This document shows positions 11,640 to 24,100 of a stretch of 64,000 bases of DNA, piece after piece (position 1 is the stretch's first letter; every line of letters begins with the position of its first letter). Under the pieces are notes generated by a model, which searched no databases, had not been told where the DNA came from, and saw only the letters and a list, made by a program, of their open reading frames with translations. Origin of the DNA: Patiria miniata (lineage: Eukaryota; Echinodermata; Asteroidea; Valvatida; Asterinidae); assembly GCF_015706575.1 (NCBI RefSeq), contig NW_024037047.1, positions 3,042,632-3,106,631 on the forward strand. Direction: 5' to 3'. The position numbers and the translations under genes were made by a program.

Positions 11640-12800
11640 CAAACAGTGCCCTGCTAGTTGCAGTCTTCTGGCCTCAATTTGAGTGGTAAGCATCGGTAGG
11701 TCCCAAAGAGCTCGACGTTTGTTATGTGCCTTTGCCAGCTGACGTCAAGAGCCACCCTGAGCATTCGCGCAAAGCAACCATCTAGTGACCATGAACATGG
11801 TCTTGGTGAGTGTCTACGTCTCGCATCCGTACGTGAGAATGGACTCTATGGCAGCTACAAAGAATATCTTTTGAGCCCTCTGGTCAGGTTTGACTTCCAG
11901 ATCTACTTCATGTCGTTCAAAGCCCTCCACGCAAGCGCCTTCCGTAGCTGATGACCATTTCTAGAGCTCATCATTCTTGAGCCGACGAGGTACTTGAAAT
12001 CTAAGACTTTCTTGATGGTGTCAATCTTGACGGTCTTGAGAGTGCCTTCGTCGCAGTTGAACGCCATGTGCTCTGTCTTTTGAGCGTTCAGGTGGTCTTC
12101 AACTTGATTGCACTTAGTTTCCACTCTCGGCTGATGTGCTTCCTCCACCTGTTCAGAGAGCAGAGCAATGTCATTTGCAAAGCCCAGATCTGTGAAGGTA
12201 ACTGGGCCAACGCTTTAGTCCACCCTGGTTTTATGGTGAAACCAAGCTTCTCATGATCTTTGGTAGTTGACATAGAGCATACTCATTTACGAAAGATAAA
12301 GGATGCCAGAGTGTTTCCTTTCGCCACGGCCCGGCATTCCGTAGGTTTTTGCACTTTACCTCGGTGAATTGAGTCAAACGCTTTGCGAAAATCGATGAAA
12401 GTAAGCACGGCTGGTAAATTTTTCTGCTTGACTTCCTCAATGATTCTGCGGAGAGCAAGTGCTACCGTCGTGTGCTTCTGTCGAAAACCATTTTAGCTTA
12501 GCTTAGGGTCAATGGCGGTGCGAATCCTGTTTAAGGCCAACAGGTTGCATAACTTTGCTACGATTCCGGTCATGCTGATACCGCGGTAGTTATCTGTCTT
12601 CGTGAGGGATCCGGACTTGGGGATTGGGATAATGTTTGAGAGTGAGCACTGCTCTGGTTTGTCGTCATTTATCAGTGCTGTATTACATATGTCCAGCAAG
12701 ATATTGTACAGGTCACAGTCCTTAATGGCCTCGGTCCAGCACTCTTTCCTTGCTTGAGTTCGTACTTGGCCTTCTTCAGTTCCTCTATGGTGAATGATTC
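11640..12800 (-). pseudogene. RTE-like LINE reverse transcriptase remnant
   Basis: Broken minus-strand frames give, in order, IPIPKSGSLTKTDNYRGIS, a second RT block FIDFRKAFDSIH, and FANDIALLS, where an active element would have [FY]ADD. The catalytic Asp pair is therefore lost, and several frameshifts and stops separate the blocks. Endonuclease and 3' end were not found. It lies in the spacer after unit 1, with no counterpart seen after unit 2. Confidence 0.75.
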
Positions 12801-12839
12801 ATTATATATCTGATACATACAGGGCTGATATGAGTCCAC

Positions 12840-15800
12840 CTTTTGCCTGATCTTTTATGGTATAGTGTGTTAGAAGCTTGAAGCTCTTGTTCTTGCATCA
12901 GATTAACCATATATAACTCATAACGATTAGTTTCATCATGGAATGGGGAAGCTAAATCTTCTTTCTCCTAAACGGGCTTTACAATCACTGCCCTTCTTAG
13001 ATCATCATGGAATGTCTCCTATGGAAAGTTGCTCATTATTGTTTAATGAGTAACCACCTATGGTCAGTCAAAAAGTTAGGAAGAGTTTTTTATTTGAACA
13101 GAATCCTTTGGTTTAAATTACTTTGCTCTTATGTAGAACGGTTAAAATTCATATTTTAATTAGGAACAGTTTTAATCGATTTGTAAACATATATTTTTCC
13201 CTGTTTACTTGTAGCCGAAGTTACTTTCTTTACATAGTTCATTTTTTCTCCATAAAACTAAGCGTTGTCTGTTGCAAAGATCTCCTTCGAGTGACTAGAT
13301 CCAGAACGGTTGTCATTGATAGTTATTGAGTTAGTGCTGGTCCAATCTTACTTACTCTTGGGGGAAAAAAAAAACAAACAAAAATCCACTTAGTTTGATA
13401 GTCGAATACAATGTTATGTTCCACTAATCGAAAAGGAAGAACCTTAGGATTCTTACAAAATTGCTAAAAAAGCACGGCGATAGCTATGTGCTCGATGCCA
13501 ACCAAATGAACGGACCAACGTACCTGGTTTTGTTTAAGAAAATGTACAATGCACAGCAGTGACTCACTGACTCCTACATTCATAAAATGTACTTGCATAT
13601 AAAAAACGTGTGTACACTGCAGCATTAAGCAGGTAATAGTATTGTTCTCGTTCGTGAAAAGTACGCAGGAGCTGCATGGTGTGCACATTCAATGACTACT
13701 TTCACCGCAACTTTGTACGGTTTATTGGCTTTTTTTTTGGGGGGGGGGTGTCAAAGCACATTTTCTCCAAAATGTCTTATTGTTTTGCAACATTTTCTCA
13801 ATTTATCATTTTCCGAGCGTGGGCAGGGGAACACTAGCGCTACCTCCACCCTCCCACCCTGCCTCCCATCAAATTAACAGTAATATGGCTTCGCACCTGT
13901 TCCCCCTCCTTTTCCCCCTTTCCCCTCCTTTTCCAGGGGGACACCCCTCGCGACGCCCATATTTATCTTTGAAAAATTAAACTACATCACAATTGGTCAA
14001 TTTTATTGATTTTCTTTTTTGTACAAAACGATGGTTACCTATTTCTTTACTTTTCATTTTGTTTGTATTCTCTGATCATAATTTTGTTTAGGTTTTCATA
14101 TTGCTTTTGGAAGACTTTTGGCTTTTAAATGTTTCAGGAGTTTGTGGTTGTATTCAACATGTTTGGAATTGCAGTAAGTTTTGTTTAAAACCATACATTT
14201 TACAATAGCTTCTTCTGGTTGATGGATAATCTTGGCGTAAGTGCTTTTTAGGTTCATGGACCGCCCTTTTAATTAATTCGTTCCTTCTTACTGACAATTT
14301 CTGTTACTCTATTCATTACATTTTCAGCAATACATGTATATCTTCATTCATACTTTATTTCGTAGTAACAAAAAACAATATAAAAAGTAAAACACTTAAA
14401 ACTTTTTGGTTAAAATTGTTTGTGTGCCTGTCAAAAGTGTGTATTATTTTTAATTGTTAATTGGTCGAATGAAACGTGGTAATCAAAAGCAGAAAGATAC
14501 AAGTAAGTTAAACTACAGAATAACCACTTGATGCATGGCGTGTTTTTGAATTCAAATTTCTATAACATTTGTTTTATGATGAACCAACCTTTTTATCTTA
14601 ATGCATACTGGCTGGAAAATGTTAATTCAACACAGTAAGTTATTAAATTAAATATGTTTGCATTGAGTTATGTGATTTAACGTTTTAACTTTAAAAAGTT
14701 GGTACATCTAACACATTTTAAATGACTATTATCAAATACAAAACGTTTTTTAAGTAATGCAAATATTGAATTTCAATCGATAAAGGCTGTACAACAATTG
14801 TGTGTCTACAGTGTTGGCAATTAAAAAAATGTACAATTCAATAACAGAACAATTCGCATCATTTCGATGGAACGCGTCCCATTGCAAACAAAAGAACAGG
14901 TCAATAAAACTGTGACTATCATGGCTCAGTTTTAACAGAAATGAAATTGGCATTAAACGTGTATGTATTTAATTACTTTTTTGATGAAATATTCAAGTTT
15001 GATTTATATATTGTTTCTGGTCTATTATTTTGTTTCTGACCCATGAATGAATAAATCATATTTTTAGTTATTTTGAATAAAACGAAATGATATTGTACAT
15101 GTTCGTTTCCTCCAGTCCATTTACAAACTATTTGTCTCACTCTGGCAAGCTTCATCTAAAAAAAAAAAAACACGATCCCTTTACAACATGGCAAAATAGC
15201 GCCACTTTCGAGCGCAACAACATCCAAAATGCTCAGAATTGGAAGCCCCAAGTCTGGACCAGAGGTTTATTTTCATATCTCTTCAATTCCCTAATTGTAT
15301 GGCTTTCAAAAATCTCCAATATAGAATATTTTGAGGGTATAACTTTATTCATGAGCTCGGCGGACGCATTTTTGGCCTTTTTATGAGCGTGCACCCTTTT
15401 ATTAGTCAAGCGTTGCTGTCCAATTGGCGTACAGCTGGCATCCACCCAGCGGTGTATCAAGAGTTAAACTAGGAGGAACTGGGGTCACTGGAGGCAACTG
15501 ATATATTTGTTTTGTTCAATTCACGATATTTAATGGGGTGGGGACATCTTGGGGACCCTTCGCTTGGGGTTGGGGGGGGGCTGTAATGTTGCACTTCTTG
15601 ATAGAAAGATTGGGGAAAAGCAGGTTTGATATAGACAGTTTGGTGTCGTATTTGAACGCCAGCTCTGTACAACTTACTTCTTTGTAGATTGCAGGCACAC
15701 GTTCATATTTTTGAGCGAATGAATGGGGGGGGGGGGGCTATAACGATGCCATATGCTGAGCAAAGACAGTAGAAATTCAACGTTTATTCGAGCATTAACT

Positions 15801-16390
15801 AAGGAATTTTAGTTCAATAAAACAATTTTAAAGCCTGCTTGCATTTGTCCCCATTCTTTTTTTTTAATCTCACTAACGACGAACAAAAGTATTTCCATTG
15901 GCTTGTTAATTTTTTAGCTCAGCACGTACGGTATATCACGCTGACCCATACCTTAAGTTTATCGCCTCGAAAGAAATCAAACAGGATATATATTTCCTCT
16001 AGGCCTCGCGAGGCAAAACCTTGGCAAAAAATCACAACACACGGGGATATTTTGTGAGCTATACGTGCTGAGCAAACGGCATCGAGTGACATTTTGCTTA
16101 GCACGTAGCTACCTCTTCTGTACGGCGGGCTCATGGGTTGCACTTCCAGCTTGTAGCGGTTTTTTTCACCAGGTTATTCAGCCTTTGCAAGCCTTTTTTT
16201 GGCATTATAATTTGCTCTAGAGTAACCTTTTTGTTTTAAAATGGGTCGTTATCATTGCACACGTGACATGAGTCTATGATTAAGCCTTATGCAGTTTCAA
16301 AAGGATATGATCAAGCCGAGTTGACCAAACTGTTACATCGGTTGAAACACTGTTTTTGTTGTTATTGTGATCTGGGTACGTAGCAACTGT
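12840..16390. other. Paralogous spacer between units 1 and 2 (left part)
   Basis: Non-coding. Many stretches align by eye with the unit 2-3 spacer, for example gttttaatcgattt near 13170 and 28687, and gttgcaaagatctcct near 13273 and 28778. Some also match the region after unit 3 (near 44070, ttcatggaccgc). This shows that the duplicated block includes the spacer. G-run and T-run tracts occur at 13731-13750 and 15726-15738. Confidence 0.65.
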
Positions 16391-16393
16391 TAG

Positions 16394-16750
16394 CAGGCGC
16401 AGATCCGGGGGGGGGGTATGTCAACCCCCCAGCCCTGTCAAAAAGTTTTTGTTCATAAAAAAAAAAAAAAAAAATGCAAATCCCCCCCCCCCGCTCTGAC
16501 ACCCCAAAATATTATACTGATAATAATGTCCGCCTGTGCACAAAATACGGACGGAAAGAACATGTACAGTATAATGTAATATAGTGATAGTAATCTTCGG
16601 ATTGGAGCAGCGCTCCCATGAAAAGTATGGTACAAGCCCCTCCCCCCCTTATTGATTTTACGAAGCCAAGTTTGCGGGAAAAAAGGCTACATTTCAGCAT
16701 TGATTTGCTGATAGCCCCCCCCCCCGAAAAAAATTCTGGATCCGCCCCTG
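16394..16750. mobile_element. MITE with ggcggatccag-type ends and gttag TSD
   Basis: The left end caggcgcagatccggg and right end ctggatccgcccctg are imperfect inverted repeats around a G/C-run-rich body. Flanking direct repeats gttag lie at 16389-16393 and 16751-16755. The paralogous position in the next spacer (about 32840-32890) lacks the element, which gives an empty-site comparison. Confidence 0.8.
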
Positions 16751-16929
16751 GTTAGGTCTGGGTATCTAGCAGTCGTTTGGTCTGAGTACCCATACAAGGG
16801 GTGTTATGTGTGCCCCACTTCTTTTTTCATTGTGTCTGGTTTGGCCGTTCACTTAGTATCCAGCACAAAACTTGTTATAAGAACAACTGTGGGATAAATT
16901 CATAAAATAATTCTTAATTGATTTAAGTG

Positions 16930-17330
16930 ATTGTCGTCTTACAATGGTGTAATTCCCCATTTTATTTTAAACTTATTCCCTTCCACATCAGGCCAGGCAT
17001 AAATGTGGAGGGAATTTCCTTTGGGGTATTTTTGCATACCTGTAGCAGATGAAAAAAAAGTTATACTCGGACGACAACGAATTAAACTAATTAGGATCCA
17101 AGAGTATTTACACTACCTCCCTATATGAAGAGTAATTGGTTTAATTAGTTGTCAACCGAGTATATATCAGGGTGTAATTCCCCGTCTGATTTTAAACGTG
17201 TTTTTCCATTGCTACAGGTACGCAAAATAACCCAATGGAAATTCCCTTCCACAGTCCGTTGTAATATTAAGCCCATGCATGAACTGTAGACTATTCATAT
17301 CACAAGGTAGTGTAAATACTCTTGGACCTT
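16930..17330. repeat. Rearranged inverted duplication upstream of unit 2
   Basis: Two short pieces occur on both strands within 400 bases: gtagtgtaaatactcttgg (17310 region; opposite strand near 17097-17120) and gctacaggtacgcaaaataa (17212 region; opposite strand near 17020-17046). The paralogous region before unit 3 (33090-33240) has each piece once. It lies 0.8-1.2 kb upstream of the signal exon, where regulatory sequence could be. Confidence 0.6.
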
Positions 17331-18110
17331 GCATCTTGGGCGTAGCAGTTGTGCTAATGCTGTATGCATAAACACATATGTTATTGCTTCCCGTGGCCAT
17401 TTCTGTCTGGATTCTGCACGACATTTATAAGGTTTGCCAGTTACTACCAGGACCATGCTCATGTCTTGAAGATGCGAGGTTAAACGCAAACAGCTCTATG
17501 ATATACTTCTTCGGCTTTTTTATGAAAATTTGGTGAGTATCTAACTTTTGTGTTTTAGGATGGGGGTGATTTGCTTTTTGTTCCGCTTTATTTCGCAAGA
17601 ACGATTATTTTATGTAGTCATATTTGTTGCAGGCCATAAGCTTTCACAATCTGCCTCTATTGTGTTTCCTTGCTCAATATAATTAGGTATATATAATCAG
17701 TGGCGTAGCTACGGGGGCATAAGGGGACACCCCCCCCCCTCCACCGGAAGTCTGTGCTCAACCCGCTCCCATTTGAAATTTTGAATTGTACACAAACAAC
17801 GCAAACGTTACCCTCTTGCAAAAAGTGCCCCCTTACAAAAAATGGTGCACGCAATAGTTAATAGTTAGTGCCGCTGATAAAAATCCCCATGGGAACGTTA
17901 AGGGCAGGGTCTACCTTCGTTCGAGGGAATATGCCTATAGTACGCTCAAATGCACAGAACAAATTCGTCGTTGAAAAAAAAACAACAACAATGAGGTGCG
18001 TGAAGTATGAATATATCAACCAAGTGAAATCAACAAAGAGAAACCAATTAATATATCAAGGGTGTACTTGGTATTCTTTTCTTCCAATAGGTCTGCGTGC
18101 AAGCGAGCCT

Positions 18111-18198
18111 ATGGACTCAGTAGACATGTTCGTAACGCTCTTGTTCCTCATATGTGGGCTGTGTGCTGTTGAGAGTAGAACATGCCCAGCCAGTTCTG
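18111..18198 (+). CDS. Unit 2 exon: signal peptide
   Basis: The ATG opens MDSVDMFVTLLFLICGLCAV followed by ESRTCPASS, a typical hydrophobic leader with likely cleavage near Ala-Val-Glu-Ser. The donor g/gtaatg is in phase 1. The exon is conserved in unit 3. Confidence 0.88.
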
Positions 18199-21100
18199 GT
18201 AATGAAATATGCTCTTTAGTTGTGTTCTAGTCTCGATTATATATAAATACAAGGGAGGGTAAGCCGAGTAATGTAGGTCCCAAAGCCCAAAGCAAGAACA
18301 ATTATATAGACTAGCTACTTTATTCGTATAATTAGCGCTGATCATCATTAATTAGCCCTATTTTCACCCTAACCCCCCATTCTGTTTGCGGGCATTTCAA
18401 ATGCAAAAGATACTACTTGAAAGCAATACCCCTAACTTGCATTCCCATCCACTGCCACAAACACACAACACAGAAGCGTACCTGGCGGGGGTGGGAGGGG
18501 GGGGGGTTGCAGTGTGGCAGATTGCAACGTGATGGATATTTGAAATCCCTAAGTTATTATTTAGTACATCCCCCCCCCCAAAAAAAATGCTGGACAATAT
18601 TACTTAATTGTGCCGCCCTGAAAGTGCCACGTATTTTCTTAAATGCCAGTGCCCATGATTGTGCGGTTAGAACAGCACCCCCATAGTAATATGGTGTTTA
18701 GCCCTCCTTCCACTCGACCTTTTTTTTATTTGAAGGTGGCCAGGTAACCGGTGGAAAAAAAAACAAATCAGCAAGATGGGCGAGAATCCCCCGCCCCCCC
18801 AAACCCCCCCCCCAAAAAAAAAAAGAAAACAAAAAACGATCTCGTTACGTTACTGCGGGGTTAGTACATGTCATCCAAGATCAAGGTGACCGTTTTAGCC
18901 GATTTTGCTAACTTTGCCAGATTTTTTGTAGCAAATGAGTTTAACAGAAAACTTGAAGAATGGATTTTTAAACAGATTTCTGGCAGAATTTTGCAAAAAT
19001 GGTTACCGAAAAACATAGCAAATTTGAAAAAAAGTACATTTGTTTTGCAAAAAGCTTCAATCTTTTCAAACAAAGCCTTGTATAATGGGACAGTTTTGCT
19101 GGTCTATGTGCTGAAGCTCACTAGGAACCAAGACGCAACCGCGTTTTGTCTGAAATCTTAATGCGACTATGTATCGTCTATAATTTGATTTTAATAATGT
19201 AATTTGGACCTTAATTAGGGCAATATACAACATCTGCATGTGATTTGTATTTCGAGTAATTTTGGAGATTTAGGCAGATTTTTGATCAATCTGACAGATG
19301 GGAAGAATCACAGTACATACATTTACATACTCACTCGTACACAGTTTACTGATGGCACGGCTGTTGATTCATTTGCGAAATTGCCGGATCTCTTAAACTG
19401 CGACCATTGTCATTTTACAGAAACGAATGTCCAAGATGTCTTCTTTGATGCCAACAATCGAGGAAACTTCCAACTCGGGTTGTGGCACCGCATTCCCTGT
19501 CAATCCTATCGTTCCGGGGAGAACCTACTCGCAGTATACTGGTACCGGGGGCAAAGCGTGGACGACCCCAACAAAGTAGTCGTTAACAGTTACGCTAACA
19601 ACCACTACTTTCCAAGCAGCGATCGATACACATTTTCGACAGAGTTCAGTCTCGTCGTTAAGGATGTCCGAGACAGTGATGCGGGGAGATACCTATGCCA
19701 ATTCCTTAGTGCTGCAAATCTCCCGAATGGAAAGGACGACAAGACTGACATGCGGGTTATCGGTAAGAAGCGTTTTTGTGACAGCCCAGTTCGCAAGCAA
19801 ATCACGGAATACAGGCACTTCATTAAGAAAACGTAAATAATAAGATACTACTTTTTTTCTTTGCTTGCATTGTATGAGGAGAATCGCTTTTATGAGATTG
19901 TGAATTCACTACTTCCTGCCAGTTGTCAGGCGACTGAGGGATTCCAACTGTTAAGATAAGTGTGTAAAAAAACACACATGTAAGTTTCAAAACATCAATC
20001 ATAAAAATATAAATGAAACACTGAAGTCGATGATCAAGCATTCTCTGAGACAGCGCCTTCATGATTTATCATCGGCATAGCTGTCTACAACTTAAAAACA
20101 AAATGTAAACATTTATTTACCTTTGCTCAATAGCCAAAAACACATCAAAATTCTTTAATTCGTGATGTCATGAGTCAAAGACAAAATAAGATAGAAGAAC
20201 GAACACATTATTGCCACATGTAGCCTAGGTTATGGAACAATGTTGTGTTTATGGTTAGTTGTAGAGCATCAATATACAGGACAGGTGAACCGCTCCAGAC
20301 TGCGATTCCTTTCCCATACTGCTCTTGTACATTACAGTCAACTGTCAGGTGTTTTCAATTCTTTGACGTTGTAACAGGTGACACCTTTCCAGCCTGCACC
20401 ATTGACACATCATCCACTGCAATTTTCCAGCAAGGACGCAGACATACGCTACCCTGTGAGTGCGCGTCACAGACGCCAGACGCACCAATATCCGTAGTGT
20501 ATTGGTCAACGGGAGAAGGCGTCACTTCAGAAACAACGATCATCGGTGCACGTTTCTCTGATGGGACCTTAGTTCAGTTCCAAGATGGCGCAGATTACAG
20601 TATAAACAGAGATTATTCCCTCACAGTCCACTTTTTGAGTGGACTTAATGGTACGCCGCGTTTTTGGTGTCACGTTTTCATGGCGGATGCCCCAGAGCGC
20701 AACTGTTACTACGATGTACTGATTGAAGGTATGTTGATGTAAAAGTTTGCACGGGAAACCACTATCCCATGTGCTTGAGACAACTTTACTCTAGTGAACT
20801 GGCTTTAAAAGTATTGAACTTTAAGCCAGTGCTTTCCCTGCCTCGAGAGGGCAAGCCCAGTGTTTTTACATGACTGACTGACTTACTGACCCATTGACCT
20901 ATCGACGTTTTAGAATTAGCCACGCCACTTAGACAACCCTATGGAGGTTTTGTACACTAATATTTGTTTGTCTCAGATTTGCGCGTTCCGCGTCCATTTG
21001 TATATCATGTAATTCGACAATATTTCACAAGCTGCGTTGACGCGATTTTCACGCGATTCTACCGCGATAGGTCTATCGACTGTTTGACTAACTGACTGAC

Positions 21101-24100
21101 TGACTCCCGTGCGGTTAGTCAGTGACTCAGTCGGGCAGTGACTGAGTCAGTCGGGGAGTGACTCAGTCAGTCAGTGACTCAGTCGGGGAGTGACTTAGTC
21201 GGGGAGTGACTAAGTCAGTCAGTGACTCAGTCTGTCAGTGACTCAGTCAGTCAGTGACTCAGTCGGGGAGTGACTAAGTCAGTCAGTGACTCAGTCTGTC
21301 AGTGACTCAGTCAGTCAGTGACTCAGTCGGGGAGTGACTAAGTCGGGGAGTGACTAAGTCAGTCAGTGACTCAGTCTGTCAGTGACTCAGTCAGTCAGGG
21401 ACTCAGTCGGGGAGTGACTTAGTCGGGGAGTGACTAAGTCAGTCAGTGACTCAGTCTGTCAGTGACTCAGTCGGGGAGTGACTTAGTCGGGGAGTGACTA
21501 AGTCAGTCAGTGACTCAGTCTGTCAGTGACTCAGTCAGTCAGTGACTCAGTCGGGGAGTGACTTATAGTCGGGGAGTGACTAAGTCAGTCAGTGACTCAG
21601 TCTGTCAGTGACTCAGTCAGTCAGGGACTCAGTCGGGGAGTGACTTAGTCGGGGAGTGACTGAGTCAGTCAGTGACTCAGTCTGTCAGTGACTCAGTCGG
21701 GGAGTGACTTAGTCGGGGAGTGACTAAGTCAGTCAGTGACTCAGTCTGTCAGTGACTCAGTCAGTCAGGGACTCAGTCAGTCAGGGACTCAGTATGGGAG
21801 TGACTTGGGGGGACCAACCGACTGGCTGACTGACTGGCTCAGAGACAGAGTTACTGACTCAAACGTAATGGCCCGGTGTCCCTTGCAGTGAGATGGGTTG
21901 TACCTTATATCCATCCCAATTGGTTCATATGATGATGTAAAAGTTTCATTATGAATAACCAATTGAATAGAATTGTGTGCGCTCTGGAAGCAGTTTCACT
22001 ATGGCTGCTTGTCTTGTTTCCTTTATCTCCAGAGGAGAATCCCGCTGACTACGTTCTTCAAGCCTCGCGCACATCTTTCTATCTCCAAGAGGGAAGAAAT
22101 CAAACCATTCCCTGCATTGCATGGACGCCTGGTGATCACCTTTGCACAGTACAGTGGTTTAAAGTCCACACCTCGTTGGGTCGACATCTCATCCTCAATT
22201 ACTCCCTGTCCACAGATGGGGAAGATTATCTTGGATTCGGTGTCGGTGATCTTTTTGGCCTGTTTATCCATTCCGTTAATGACACCCACACAGGAAAGTA
22301 TGTGTGTATCACGGACAGCAATTCCACAGACGAGGGTGCAGTCGACGTCCATGTATTCGGTACGCCATGCAGTATTGTGATTTTGAATAATGAATTTATC
22401 TTTATTTGAAAATCATTTCAATTTGATTTATGCTGTATTTTCATCATTTTAAATACAGGTGCTTATGTGTATATAACACAATTTCTCTTCGGAAATTTGT
22501 ACAGTTTACCAATAGTAACATACATGTAAGTGAATTTCCCCTTAAATCAGAACAGAGCACATTGGGTTTTCCCTTTTTCAATATGTACGCTTAATGATTT
22601 AGAAGCAGTTTGTCTGCAAAACCCGAATTCACGTTTAATACACTAATTATGGTTTGTTCTAATTCATCATAAAACAGGCGACACCTTTCCCCTGGACAAC
22701 GGGACTGTCATCAGCAGTATTACCGTTACCTATGACCCTTCAAAGAAACAAGAACTATATTGTACCGTTGGTACCCACACAATCGGGATGAATAAGTCAA
22801 CAGTGCTCTGGTCGTATGGCCCGCCAAAGGCGACAACGACCACCATAATTGGTCGGCTAAATCTACCTGGTGGTACACCAGAGATGTTTCGGCTGGGAGG
22901 CAGCGGCTGCTTCGACATAACATCTGAAGGCAATCTCCTCCTGAACAAGTGTTTCCAAGAATCTGACGTCAGGTATTGGTGTCACGTCTTTCCCTACGGT
23001 GATATGTTGCAGAAATCCTACGTGGATGTTGCCATCAAAAGTAAGTACAGAGTACTGCAAATGTGTATAAGAAAAATCCTAAAAATCCTTCATTCATCCG
23101 TTCATATTGGTCAGAAGCACATTTTGTATAAATGGGTTTTCAAATTCGGCCGAGAGCATCCTTAGTGAGGACAATCTTGTTATAAAGGGTGTACTCGCGT
23201 TTCACAGAGAAGCAGAGACCGGTGCACAAGTACAGCGATCTATGGAAAAGGGCCTGTTTAAAAATGTATGGGCTTTTACAAAACATTGGTATAATTTGTA
23301 ATTGATAACTAACAGATGCCGATCAGCATATACTTACACTTGTCATCTGTGTCTGCATATCTGCGATGATAATTGTGGCTGTTAGTTTGTGCTCGGTCTT
23401 GATATGTCGCAAACGATGCTCATCTGATCGGGAGAAAAGGAACTACCAACCAGTTGAAGAGATAGGTAGGTGAATTTGTTATCCCTCTGTCGGTCATCTC
23501 AGTTTGACAAGCGTAAGCTTTTGGTTTAACTTGCGATAATAATACATGTAGCTATCTGTTACTTATCATTTCCTGGCTAATGGCTATTGCTGTTAGTGAT
23601 ATTCATATTTTTTTGTACTTTTTGGTAAATAAATATAAGTCAGGCAAAATACTCAAAATCCAAGAGAAAATGCTTAGCAGACCTATGCCTGCGCCTGACT
23701 TAGCTTCGTAATTTCGATATTATCTTTTATTTTATTTAGATCAAAAACTGCACTTCCAAAGACTGGTAGCAGAAGTTTCAGCATTTATAAAGACGAGTAT
23801 GCTGAACTTTCCAATTATGTCTTGGCCTAACGGAGACGATGGTTGCTTCGCTGCAATGGAAACTGTTTTTACACCGCCAAAATTGTTTGGTGTCCTATAT
23901 ACCAAAGGTAGCTATGTAAAATACAGATTGGGGTCAACAAAGGAACTATTTTCTGATGGCGTTTCTGATTTATCGGGTCATGTTCTTTTGCAGGGGAGAG
24001 ACGGGAGTGGTAAAACAACAATCTTATATAAGATGGCTCAGGACTGGCTTATACAGAAACCCAATGCTGTATTGCAAGAGGCAGAAATTGTGTTCATTTT

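Noticed and set aside
13780..13980. Pro-rich ORF near a long G tract
   Set aside because: Low-complexity C-rich sequence in a spacer, with no conservation in the paralogous spacer.
17699..18857. The signal exon of unit 2 lying between two cagtggcg-type repeat ends, as if carried inside a transposon
   Set aside because: The two ends look like separate short G-run MITEs; no TSD pair enclosing both was found, and the same arrangement in unit 3 is explained by segment duplication.
21110..21808. CRISPR-like appearance of the regular repeat array
   Set aside because: The units are directly adjacent without unique spacers, in a eukaryotic intron; it is a minisatellite.
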